Source: Alkaliphilus peptidifermentans DSM 18978 (GTDB taxonomy: Bacteria > Bacillota > Clostridia > Peptostreptococcales > Natronincolaceae). From it: 52,321 bases of DNA. The stretch is from NCBI RefSeq assembly GCF_900101495.1, contig NZ_FMUS01000033.1:1-52321 (forward strand). The letters run 5' to 3'. Below are positions 1-8,115 of the stretch, one piece after another (position 1 is the stretch's first letter; each line of letters opens with the position of its first letter). Both the position numbers and the translations under genes were made by a program. The notes below the pieces were generated by a model, which did not search any database, was not told where the DNA came from, and saw only the letters and a program-made list of their open reading frames with translations.

Positions 1-1
1 A

Positions 2-997
2 GACTTTAATTTCGATTTAGAAATTAGATTAGGAGCAGGAGCCTTCGTATGTGGAGAAGAGACAGCACTAATCAATTCAATAGAAGGCAAGAGAGGAATG
101 CCAAGACCAAGGCCTCCATTCCCAGCCCACAAAGGAATATGGGATAAGCCAACATTATTAAACAATGTAGAAACCTATGCCAACATACCACAAATCATAC
201 TAAATGGAGCCGATTGGTTTGCAGGAATAGGAACAGAAAAATCCAGAGGAACAAAGGTGTTTGCCCTAGGTGGAAAGATAAATAATACAGGACTATTGGA
301 AATACCAATGGGAACAACCCTAAGAGAAGTAATCTACGAAGTAGGGGGCGGAATACCAAACGGTAAAGCCTTCAAAGCAGTACAAACAGGAGGACCATCA
401 GGAGGATGTATTCCAGCTGCGCATCTAGATACACCAATAGACTATGACAATCTTATAGAACTTGGGTCGATGATGGGTTCAGGCGGAATGATTGTAATGG
501 ATGAGGATAACTGTATGGTAGACATTGCAAGATTCTTCTTAGACTTTACAGTAGATGAATCCTGTGGAAAGTGTACACCTTGTAGAGAAGGTACAAAAAG
601 AATGCTGGAAATATTAGAAAAGATTGCAGATGGAAAAGGTCAGCCAGCTGACTTAGATAAGCTTGAAAGTCTAGCCAAGACTATTAAATCAGCTTCATTA
701 TGTGGTCTCGGACAAACAGCACCAAACCCAGTATTGTCAACACTTCATTACTTTAGACATGAATATGAAGCCCACGTAAATGACAAAAAATGTCCTGCAG
801 GAGTGTGTCAAGCATTACTACAATATTTAGTTATACCAGAGCTATGTAAAAAATGTGGTATATGCGCCAACAAGTGTCCTGTAAACTGTATAGATGGTGT
901 TAAGGGTAAGGAAGTATATGTTATCAGACAAGAAGATTGTATTAAGTGTGGAGCTTGTATGGAAGCATGTCCCTTCAAAGCCATCAAAAAGGGCTAA
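2..997 (+). CDS. NuoF/HndC-like NADH-binding flavoprotein subunit of a formate dehydrogenase complex, 5' truncated
   Basis: The reading frame is open from the left edge (frame 2) for 331 residues and the start lies outside the window. The segment [19 protein letters not shown] is a hallmark of the NuoF 51-kDa family, which binds NADH and [19 protein letters not shown] plus a later Cys (CGLGQ) gives the family [4Fe-4S] site. The C-terminus carries a two-cluster ferredoxin extension with two CxxCxxCxxxCP motifs, as in HndC/HydB-type subunits of cytosolic hydrogenases and formate dehydrogenases. It lies 43 bases upstream of the catalytic subunit, so it is inferred to pass electrons between NAD(P)(H) and that subunit, possibly with bifurcation to ferredoxin. 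A NuoE-like partner would be expected just upstream, outside the window. Confidence 0.92.
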   Translation, partial: DFNFDLEIRLGAGAFVCGEETALINSIEGKRGMPRPRPPFPAHKGIWDKPTLLNNVETYANIPQIILNGADWFAGIGTEKSRGTKVFALGGKINNTGLLEIPMGTTLREVIYEVGGGIPNGKAFKAVQTGGPSGGCIPAAHLDTPIDYDNLIELGSMMGSGGMIVMDEDNCMVDIARFFLDFTVDESCGKCTPCREGTKRMLEILEKIADGKGQPADLDKLESLAKTIKSASLCGLGQTAPNPVLSTLHYFRHEYEAHVNDKKCPAGVCQALLQYLVIPELCKKCGICANKCPVNCIDGVKGKEVYVIRQEDCIKCGACMEACPFKAIKKG

Positions 998-1040
998 GGG
1001 TGAATAGTATTCATTAGAATTTTCAAAAGGAGGATGAAGT

Positions 1041-3716
1041 ATGATCACCGTAAAAATAAATGGCTTTGAAGTACAAGTTGAAAACGGTTCAACAATACTT
1101 GAAGCTGCAAATAAAATTGGTATAAAAATTCCAACCTTTTGTCATGATCCAAGACTACGACCTCATGGGTCCTGTAGGATTTGTACAGTAGAGGTTAAAG
1201 GTGGTAGAAATCTACCAACGGCTTGTACAACACCAGTATATGAAGGTATGGAAGTAGAAACAGAAAGTGATTCGGTTGTAGAAGCAAGAAAAGAGATACT
1301 TGATTTACTGTTGGCAAACCATCCACTTGACTGTTTAACCTGTGAAAAGGCAGGAAGATGTACACTGCAAGATTTATGCTTTAAATACGACATCAAAGAA
1401 ACCTCTTATGATGGAGCTAAAAAAGAATTTGAAATTGACAACTCAAATCCATTCTACTATAGCGATCAGAACAAGTGTATCCTATGTGGAAAGTGTGTTT
1501 ATGTGTGTGGGCAACTACAGAGCACAGAGGCTATAGGCTTTGCTGAAAGGGGTTTCCCAACCCATATTGCAACACCATTTAATCAAGGACTAGAAGAGTC
1601 AACCTGTGTTTCCTGTGGAAACTGTGTTTCAGTTTGCCCAGTTGGAGCATTAATGCCTAAGAGCAAAGAAAAATTCAGATACTGGGAAACAAAGTCTGTT
1701 AGAACTACTTGCTCATACTGTGGAGTAGGCTGTCAAATGGATTTATTGGTTAAGGACAACAAGATTGTTGAAGTTGAGCCTGCTATGGGTCCATCTAACG
1801 AAGGATTACTATGTGTAAAGGGTAAGTTTGCCTATAATTTTGTAGGACATCCAGATAGATTAAAAACACCATTAATCCGTAAAAATGGTAAGCTGGAAGA
1901 AGCTACATGGGATGAAGCCTATGAGCTAATCGCTAGTAAAATTAAGGATGCTAAGGAAAACCATGGACCAAATTCCATTGCTGGACTTTCATCTGCCAGA
2001 TGTGCAACAGAAGAAAACTATTTAATGCAAAAATTGATGAGGGCAGTAGTAGGTACCAATAGTGTAGACCACTGCGCACGCCTCTGACATTCCTCTACGG
2101 TTGCAGGTCTTGCAATCACATTAGGTAGTGGAGCTATGACTAACGGTATAACTGAAGTTAGAAAGGCAGATGCTATATTTTTAACTGGTTCCAATACAAC
2201 TGAAAATCATCCAGTTATTGGTGCACAAATTAAACAGGCAATCAAGAATGGAACAAAATTAATTGTTGCTGACCCAAGAGAAATCGAATTGGCAAAGTAT
2301 GCAGAAGTATTCTTAAAAATTAAGCCAGGAACCAGCATTGCCCTTTCTAATGCTATGATGAATGTAATCATTGGAGAAGGCCTTCATGATGAAGACTTCA
2401 TAAAGGAAAGAACAGAGAACTTTGATGAAGTGGCTAATTTAGTTAAGGATTACACACCTGAAAAGGTTGCCGAAATATGCGGTGTTGATGCAGAAGATAT
2501 ACGAAAAGCTGCTAGAATTTATGCTGAAGCCGAAAGAGGAAGCATAGTATACTGTATGGGAATAACACAGCATCATAATGGAACAGAGAACGTAATGAGT
2601 TTATCTAACCTTGCATTAGCCACAGGTAACCTTGGAAAAGAAGGTACTGGAGTTAATCCATTAAGAGGACAAAATAACGTTCAAGGTGCTTGTGATATGG
2701 GAGCATTACCAAATGTATTCCCAGGATACCAACCAGTAAATAAGCCTGAGATAGTTGAAAAATTTGAAAAGGCTTGGGGTGTAACATTATCTAAAGAGGT
2801 AGGTTTAACAATTCCAGAAATCGTTCATGGTGCTGAACATGGAGATATCAAGGTGTTATATATTATGGGAGAAAACCCAATGGTATCTGATCCTGATACA
2901 GCCCACGTAGAAAAGGGATTGAAAAATACCTTCCTTGTTGTGCAGGATATTTTCCTAACAGAAACAGCTGAGCTGGCAGATGTAGTATTACCAGCAGCAT
3001 CATTTGCTGAAAAGGATGGTACCTTTATAAATTCTGAAAGAAGAGTTCAGAGAATTAGAAAGGCTGTAGATGCTCCAGGTGTTGCTAAATCAGATTGGGA
3101 AATACTAATGGAGTTAATGAATAAGCTGGGCTATGATAAAAAGTACAATAGCGCAGAAGATATATTTGAAGAAATTAGAACAGTTACACCACAATATGCA
3201 GGTATAACCTATGGTAGAATTGAAGAGGTTGGAATCCAGTGGCCATGTCCAACTGAAGATCATCCAGGTACTCAATTCCTACACCAAGGAAAATGTGCCC
3301 GTGGAGCTGGGCTGTTCATGCCAGTAAGCTTCTCCCCATCAGGTGAGCTTAGCGACGAAGATTACCCACTTGTTATGACCACCGGTAGAGTATTATATCA
3401 ATACCATACTAGAACAATGACAGGTAAGACAGAGGGTATTAATGAGAAGGCACCTGAGAGCTTCATAGAAATTCATCCAAGCCTTGCTGAAGAGTTAGGT
3501 ATAGAAGATGGCGAAATGGTTAAGGTTTCTTCTAGACGTGGTGAAATCCAAACAAAAGCTAAATTAACAGATATAGTATCAGAAAAGGTTGTATTTATGC
3601 CATTCCACTGGGCAGAGGGTGCAGCTAACGTATTAACAAATGGTTCAGTATTAGATAAATATTCAAAGATACCTGAACTAAAGGTATGTGCAGTAAAAGT
3701 AAATAAAATTTCTTAA
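1041..3716 (+). CDS. fdhA: Formate dehydrogenase catalytic (alpha) subunit, selenocysteine-containing, with NuoG-like N-terminus
   Basis: The gene oxidises formate or reduces CO2 at a molybdenum or tungsten bis-pterin centre. It is one 891-residue reading frame interrupted by an in-frame UGA at 2085-2087 (codon 349). The context DHCARL-Sec-HSSTVAGLA is the classic formate dehydrogenase active site. Domain order: [2Fe-2S] ferredoxin (Cys34, 45, 48, 62), a His94/Cys98/Cys101/Cys107 cluster, two [4Fe-4S] ferredoxin motifs (Cys146-156 and Cys189-199), then the Mo-enzyme [4Fe-4S] motif (Cys224, 227, 231, 258), the catalytic domain, and a C-terminal dinucleotide-binding domain beginning near YPLVMTTGR. 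AAGGAGG precedes the ATG. The NuoG-like N-terminus matches an NAD(P)-linked soluble complex with the preceding flavoprotein. Automatic gene callers would split this gene at the UGA. Confidence 0.95.
2085..2117 (+). promoter_or_regulatory. UGA selenocysteine codon and bacterial SECIS hairpin
   Basis: The UGA at 2085-2087 is followed after 11 bases by a hairpin. The arm GGTTGCA (2099-2105) pairs with TGCAATC (2111-2117) through seven pairs including one G-U, and encloses the loop GGTCT. A GGUCU-type loop at this distance is the known SelB-binding signal of the E. coli fdhF SECIS. This supports Sec insertion rather than a nonsense mutation, and implies that selA, selB, selC and selD exist elsewhere in the genome. 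Confidence 0.9.
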
Positions 3717-3743
3717 AGGATGTACAATTAGTATAACAACATA

Positions 3744-3777
3744 AAAATAGCCATTCATTTTAATGAATGGCTATTTT
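3744..3777. terminator. Bidirectional intrinsic terminator between fdhA and the ferritin-like gene
   Basis: A perfect 16-bp inverted repeat, AAAATAGCCATTCATT and its complement, has a two-base spacer. The A-run on one side and the T-run on the other let it serve both convergent genes. Confidence 0.85.
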
Positions 3778-3789
3778 AAGTTATAAAAT

Positions 3790-4284
3790 TTAACCCCATT
3801 GTCCGTTTATAAATTCCTCCATTCGCCGATCATACTCAGCTTTAAAAAGCTCCTCATGACCTTCTTCCCAGGTTGCTAAAACATAAAACAGCTTCTTAGC
3901 ATTGGCCTCCGTAGCTCTATCGGACATACTTCTATAGAATTCTGCAAAATCCTTCTCTATCAAATAAGCCATTCTAAGTATAGTTAATTCAGGCGTTAAG
4001 GATTCCATCATTGTTTCGCCAAGCTGTTCTCTTTCGAAGCGGGTATTAAAAAGGTTATTCTCTTTATCTATATCTACTGTAACATCTTTAATCTCATTTT
4101 TTGACTCATAATAGGATAACTGCTCCTTTAAAAATTCATAATGCTCCATTTCAACAGCAGCAAGCTTTTCAAACAAATCTCTTGCAGTAGGCGAAGAGAA
4201 TTTCACTGCATTTTCTTTATAAAATGTAAAGCCTTGTTTTTCCATCTCCATTGCATATTTCAGTATTCCTTTGTAATTTTCCAT
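3790..4284 (-). CDS. Rubrerythrin-like ferritin-like di-iron protein
   Basis: This 164-residue, mostly helical protein fits the ferritin-like superfamily. Glu and His residues in EMEKQGFTFYKE, EMEHYEFL, EKDFAEFYRS and WEEGHEELF are spaced as in the two helix pairs that bind a di-iron site in rubrerythrins. It lacks the C-terminal rubredoxin domain of classical rubrerythrin, so an outside electron donor would be needed if it is a peroxidase. The family usually detoxifies peroxide or oxygen in anaerobes. Here it may protect the oxygen-sensitive formate dehydrogenase, but that is inferred only from position. The start follows GGAGGTG. It is convergent with fdhA and divergent from fdhD. Confidence 0.8.
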   Translation of the reverse strand: MENYKGILKYAMEMEKQGFTFYKENAVKFSSPTARDLFEKLAAVEMEHYEFLKEQLSYYESKNEIKDVTVDIDKENNLFNTRFEREQLGETMMESLTPELTILRMAYLIEKDFAEFYRSMSDRATEANAKKLFYVLATWEEGHEELFKAEYDRRMEEFINGQWG

Positions 4285-4429
4285 GCTACACCTCCAAGTT
4301 TGTTAATTCTATCACACTAATGATATCATAGATAAATAGGTAATAAAATGATAAACTGGAAAAATAGATATTAGATTTTAGTTAATGATATAATAAGAAT
4401 AAGTAGAGATATTCATAGGAGGGACAATA

Positions 4430-5221
4430 ATGACAAATGTAAAAAAGGTTGGCATACAGAAGGTTAGTGAAGGTTCTTGTGAAGAGGTAGAGGATCTACT
4501 AGTCGTTGAATATCCCTTTACTATTTTTGTTAATGATAGTGAATTTATAACTCTTTTATGCACTCCAGAGGGATTAGATTATTTGGCACTAGGATTTTTA
4601 GCTTCTGAAGGAGTTATTAAATCAATAGATCAAATTGATACCATCCGTATTGAGGAAGAAAAAGGGCAAGCATATATTAATACAAATGTCCCTTTAGGAT
4701 TAAAAGAAAAGCTTTATGGAAAAAGGACAATAACCACAGGCTGTGGGAAAGGAACTGTCTTTTATAATGTACTCGACTCTCTTGGTACTCAACGGATAAA
4801 TAGTACCACCAACATTACATCTGAAAGCATTTTTAACCTAGTTAACCAATTTAACAAAATGTCTAAACTATTCAAAGACACAGGGGGAGTTCACAGCTGT
4901 TGTCTATGTAATGATAAAGAAATCATATTGTTCCACGAAGATGTTGGAAGGCATAACGCGCTGGATAAAATCATAGGTGAGGCTATGATAAAGGACATAA
5001 GGCTAGATGATAAAATCTTAATTAGTAGTGGTAGAATTTCATCAGAAATGATAATTAAAACCAGTAAGAGAGGTATACCTATCATTATTTCTCGTTCTGC
5101 CCCCACCAATTTGTCCTATAATATAGCCAAGGATTTGGGTGTTACTTTAGTGGGATTTGTTAGAGGAAAGAGAATGAACATATATAATGATGAAAACAGA
5201 GTTTTAATTTCTACTAATTGA
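4430..5221 (+). CDS. fdhD: Formate dehydrogenase accessory sulfurtransferase FdhD
   Basis: FdhD carries sulfur from a cysteine desulfurase to the molybdenum cofactor and is needed for formate dehydrogenase activity. The 263-residue product has the family signatures TTGCGKG (Cys105) and FHEDVGRHNALDK near residue 169. E. coli FdhD has a CxxC pair in the first motif. Here the second Cys position is Gly108, leaving Cys105 as the only Cys in the motif, although Cys157, 158 and 160 lie just before the second signature. GGAGGG precedes the ATG. The gene lies between the formate dehydrogenase subunits and moaA, consistent with its job. Confidence 0.93.
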   Translation: MTNVKKVGIQKVSEGSCEEVEDLLVVEYPFTIFVNDSEFITLLCTPEGLDYLALGFLASEGVIKSIDQIDTIRIEEEKGQAYINTNVPLGLKEKLYGKRTITTGCGKGTVFYNVLDSLGTQRINSTTNITSESIFNLVNQFNKMSKLFKDTGGVHSCCLCNDKEIILFHEDVGRHNALDKIIGEAMIKDIRLDDKILISSGRISSEMIIKTSKRGIPIIISRSAPTNLSYNIAKDLGVTLVGFVRGKRMNIYNDENRVLISTN

Positions 5222-5252
5222 TGTTATAATTGTTTTATAAATATTAATATTT

Positions 5253-5350
5253 ATTTCCGAGCTATTTTCTTCTAAGGGTAATATAACCTATGAAGAATAG
5301 CCAACGGGTGCAGGAAGAAATTCTTGTGCCTCCCGATTTGGAAAGGAAAT
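5253..5350 (+). promoter_or_regulatory. Moco (molybdenum cofactor) RNA motif riboswitch, putative
   Basis: The fdhD-moaA gap holds a structured leader. Helix ATTTCC (5253-5258) pairs perfectly with GGAAAT (5345-5350). Inside it, GCTATTTTCTTC pairs largely with GAAGAATAGC (5292-5301), followed by GCCAACGGGTG, a small hairpin, and the string GCCTCCCGATTTGGAAAGG. The elements ACGGGT, CCTCCCG and GGAAAGG in this order, directly upstream of moaA, are what I recall of the Moco RNA motif. A covariance-model search would settle it. It would sense the cofactor and control moaA together with the following hairpin. Confidence 0.8.
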
Positions 5351-5370
5351 AAGGTAGTATTATAAATACT

Positions 5371-5400
5371 AGCCAGTCCTTTTTGGGGGACTGGCTTAAT
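5371..5400 (+). terminator. Hairpin after the Moco-type leader, probable expression platform
   Basis: AGCCAGTCC (5371-5379) pairs exactly with GGACTGGCT (5388-5396) and is followed by an imperfect T-rich stretch. It lies between the riboswitch-like leader and the moaA ribosome binding site, so it probably controls read-through into moaA. Confidence 0.65.
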
Positions 5401-5443
5401 TTATTTCTAGTAATTTCAACTATGATAGAGACGGGGTGACCTT

Positions 5444-6409
5444 ATGAAGGATAACTTTTCACGAAAAATAAACTATATGAGGATTTCTATAACTGACCTA
5501 TGTAATTTAAGATGTCAATATTGTATGCCAGAAGTGGGAATTAGTAATAAGAAATTTCATAAAGATATGCTTTCCTTTGAAGAAATAATTACAGTAGTTA
5601 GAGAAGCTGCTACATTAGGTATAAATAAGATTCGTATTACCGGAGGAGAACCCCTAGTAAAAAAAGAGATTATTAAGCTTATTGAATCAATAGCTAAAAT
5701 TGATGGAATAGATGATATAGCCATGACTACAAATGGACTTTTACTAAAGAAAATGGCACAGGATCTTAAAAATGCTGGATTGAAAAGAGTAAATATAAGT
5801 ATTGATTCCTTGAAACCCAACAGATTTAAAGAAATTACTAGAGGGGGAAATTTAAGCGATGTACTAGATGGAATACAAGAAGCTATTAGACTAAATATGA
5901 CACCCTTAAAGTTGAATACTGTTGTTATTGGTGGGTTTAATGAAGATGAAATTGAAGATTTTGCTCGTTTAACAATTGCCGACAACATTGATGTTAGATT
6001 TATAGAGCTGATGCCGGTAGGTGAAGCTAGTAAATGGGCAGAAGAAAGATTTTTATCAAATGAAGAGGTTAGAAATCGAATTGGCAACTTAACTGCAGTA
6101 TCACATGAAACAAATGGACCTGCAAAATATTACTCTTTACCTGGAGCAAGGGGAAGAGTTGGCTTCATTAACCCTGTAAGTAGCCACTTCTGTGGAAGCT
6201 GTAATAGAATCCGTTTAACCAGTGATGGTAGGCTAAAACCTTGCCTTCATAGTAATGACGAGATTGATATAATTAGTGTAATTCGAAATAATCCAGAAAA
6301 GGTGAAAGAAACTTTACAATTTGCTATACATGCTAAGCCTGAAAAGCATTATCTATATACAAACATGCATGAAATTGGAGAAAGAAATATGTCCGAAATA
6401 GGGGGATAA
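5444..6409 (+). CDS. moaA: GTP 3',8-cyclase MoaA (radical SAM), molybdopterin biosynthesis
   Basis: MoaA converts GTP to 3',8-cyclo-GTP, the first step of molybdopterin synthesis. The 321-residue protein has the N-terminal radical-SAM motif CNLRCQYC (Cys20, 24, 27), a SAM-binding RITGGEP, and the MoaA-specific C-terminal [4Fe-4S] site CGSCNRIRLTSDGRLKPC (Cys250, 253, 267). It ends in the Gly-Gly tail that MoaA needs for activity. The ATG is preceded by GGGGTG. The gene lies downstream of the Moco-type leader and four bases before the MOSC gene, so both are probably under riboswitch control. No MoaC was seen in the window. Confidence 0.95.
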   Translation: MKDNFSRKINYMRISITDLCNLRCQYCMPEVGISNKKFHKDMLSFEEIITVVREAATLGINKIRITGGEPLVKKEIIKLIESIAKIDGIDDIAMTTNGLLLKKMAQDLKNAGLKRVNISIDSLKPNRFKEITRGGNLSDVLDGIQEAIRLNMTPLKLNTVVIGGFNEDEIEDFARLTIADNIDVRFIELMPVGEASKWAEERFLSNEEVRNRIGNLTAVSHETNGPAKYYSLPGARGRVGFINPVSSHFCGSCNRIRLTSDGRLKPCLHSNDEIDIISVIRNNPEKVKETLQFAIHAKPEKHYLYTNMHEIGERNMSEIGG

Positions 6410-6413
6410 TAAA

Positions 6414-6830
6414 GTGGCAAATATTGTTGCAATATTCAGCAAAGGCCCAGATAAGAGTATAACTGAAGTGTCGGATATATATATTAGCTCTATGAATTAT
6501 AAAGGTAAAAATAAAGAACGTCAAATTAGTATTATTACTAAGGATGGTTATGATCTACTGAAGTCTGCAAATATAAAAGGATTTTGTCACTTTAAGTTTT
6601 ATGCTGATTTAATGGTTGATGTCAATTTCCCGGGGAATATCTTAAAATTTGACAAAGTAAGTATAGGAAATTCTATTATTGAAATCACTTCAATTGGCAA
6701 AGAATGTCATAAGGATTGCCCCCTTATGACTAAAATATTAGAATGCACATTAAGGCAGCATATAGCCTTTGCTTCAATTATAAAAGATGGTTTAATTAAA
6801 AAAGGAGATGATTTAAAGAGATGGCTATAA
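6414..6830 (+). CDS. MOSC-domain protein, molybdenum cofactor handling
   Basis: The 138-residue product resembles small stand-alone MOSC proteins found beside moa genes in anaerobes. It shows CHFKFYADLMVDV, an IEITSIGKECHKDCPL segment with a conserved Cys, and a C-terminal KKGDDL end. MOSC domains bind or transfer sulfur or cofactor on molybdenum proteins. The start is GTG, four bases after the moaA stop, overlapped by the GGGGGAT at the end of moaA as ribosome binding site. Translational coupling with moaA is likely. Its exact substrate cannot be told from sequence. Confidence 0.75.
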   Translation: MANIVAIFSKGPDKSITEVSDIYISSMNYKGKNKERQISIITKDGYDLLKSANIKGFCHFKFYADLMVDVNFPGNILKFDKVSIGNSIIEITSIGKECHKDCPLMTKILECTLRQHIAFASIIKDGLIKKGDDLKRWL

Positions 6831-6858
6831 AAGAGATCAACTCTTTATCTTTTGCTTT

Positions 6859-7800
6859 TCACATTGAGTAATCAAATAATTTCACTATATTATTACCATC
6901 TAAATCCATACGATAGAAACTTAAATCAGCATAAAAATAAATTTGGTTATTAATAATGTGAATATTTTCTACTACTCCTTCATACAACAGAACTTCTTCC
7001 TTTGTTGACACATTAATTTTATATAATATCCAATCGGAATACCGACTTGTTTTAGTTCTTGTAGAAATATATAGCCAATCATCTTTAATATTCATGTATT
7101 CATTAAAATGATTATTATCTTCCTTTATTAATGACTCATTAGTACCATCATGTCTAATCCCTTTTATTCTTCTCATTCCATTAAAATAATAAATCCATTC
7201 ATCATCCATAACCATGAATAAAGCTTCATCTGTTGATAAATTCTGTTTGTCACTACCATCGGTTTTAATTCTATATAAAAGTCTTGCCCCTGAAAGGTAA
7301 TAAATCCACTCATCATAAATATAAAGATAATATATCATATAGTCATCAACCAGTTTCTCTTCTTCCGTTCCATCATTTCTTACTTTATATATACCTCCAT
7401 TTTTCTCATGGGGATGAAAGTAATATAAATACTCATCTCCCTTTATTACTTGAAATGTTTTTTTATTACTTAATTGCGTCACTTCCCTTCCATCTATTTT
7501 CATTTTATAAAGTCCAAGTTCTTGGTCAGTACCTATTGTGGTGTAAATCCAGTCATCTTTGATTAACACTCTTCCAAATAAACCATCTGCTATTTTTATT
7601 GTTTTTTTAGGGTCTTTATTAAATTTATATATTCCTAATTCTGATATATTATTAAAATAAATATCTCCATTATAACCAAAGAAAATATTTCTGTTTGCTG
7701 AATTAGACACACTATTCCAATCTTTATTATTATTTTTTATCAAACTGCACCCCGGCATAAGTATTATAAATACAATAATAATTAAAATTAACTTTTTCAA
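6859..7800 (-). CDS. DUF5050-like lipoprotein with repeated WIYY beta-propeller motifs
   Basis: I place the start at TTG 7800, because AAGGGG lies eight bases upstream, giving 313 residues; an upstream in-frame ATG at 7818 lacks a ribosome binding site. The N-terminus MKKLILIIIVFIILMPGC is a lipoprotein signal with lipobox LMPGC, so the protein is anchored outside the membrane. The rest is a series of about 40-residue repeats of the form DEWIYY...LYRIKTDGS, which suggests a beta-propeller of the DUF5050 type. The function is unknown. It is convergent with the MOSC gene, with only a weak hairpin between them. Confidence 0.75.
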   Translation of the reverse strand: MKKLILIIIVFIILMPGCSLIKNNNKDWNSVSNSANRNIFFGYNGDIYFNNISELGIYKFNKDPKKTIKIADGLFGRVLIKDDWIYTTIGTDQELGLYKMKIDGREVTQLSNKKTFQVIKGDEYLYYFHPHEKNGGIYKVRNDGTEEEKLVDDYMIYYLYIYDEWIYYLSGARLLYRIKTDGSDKQNLSTDEALFMVMDDEWIYYFNGMRRIKGIRHDGTNESLIKEDNNHFNEYMNIKDDWLYISTRTKTSRYSDWILYKINVSTKEEVLLYEGVVENIHIINNQIYFYADLSFYRMDLDGNNIVKLFDYSM

Positions 7801-7818
7801 AGTAGCAGCCCCTTTCAT

Positions 7819-8115
7819 ATTATAAAAGACTATATAAGTCTACAGGCTAAAACTGAAATACCTATCTCTATTTTACCATTTTTGTAAAATATGGGTACAA
7901 TGTTTACTGCCATCTTTTCACCATTAATAATTACGTGCACTTTTCCAGAATAAAAATGTAAGGTGCTGAGACAGTTTTGCTGTCGTCTAAGGAAACTTAG
8001 GGTTTACTAGTGAAAGTGGCCATATGCTTTTGTTCTTAAGTATTATTCTTTTTATCCTTTGTAATGGGTGAATAATGAGGAATGTGTTGGAATAAACTTA
8101 GGTAGGAGGGGTTAT
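7819..8115. other. Gene-free stretch with a possible promoter and a structured leader upstream of the solute-binding protein gene
   Basis: TTACCA (7873-7878), a 17-base spacer and TACAAT (7896-7901) form a plausible sigma-A promoter facing right. The transcript would contain two adjacent hairpins: GACAG-TTTTG-CTGTC (7970-7984) and CTAAG-GAAA-CTTAG (7987-8000), the second closed by a GAAA tetraloop. I do not recognise a known riboswitch class in it. Confidence 0.4.

Noticed and set aside
1041-2087. A separate 348-residue gene followed by another gene at 2136
   Set aside because: The UGA lies in the formate dehydrogenase Sec motif and is followed by a SECIS hairpin and unbroken homology, so it is one gene.
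7961-8030. A TPP or lysine riboswitch (GGTGCTGAGA, GTGAAAG strings)
   Set aside because: Only short strings match; the conserved cores of either class are absent and the element is too short.
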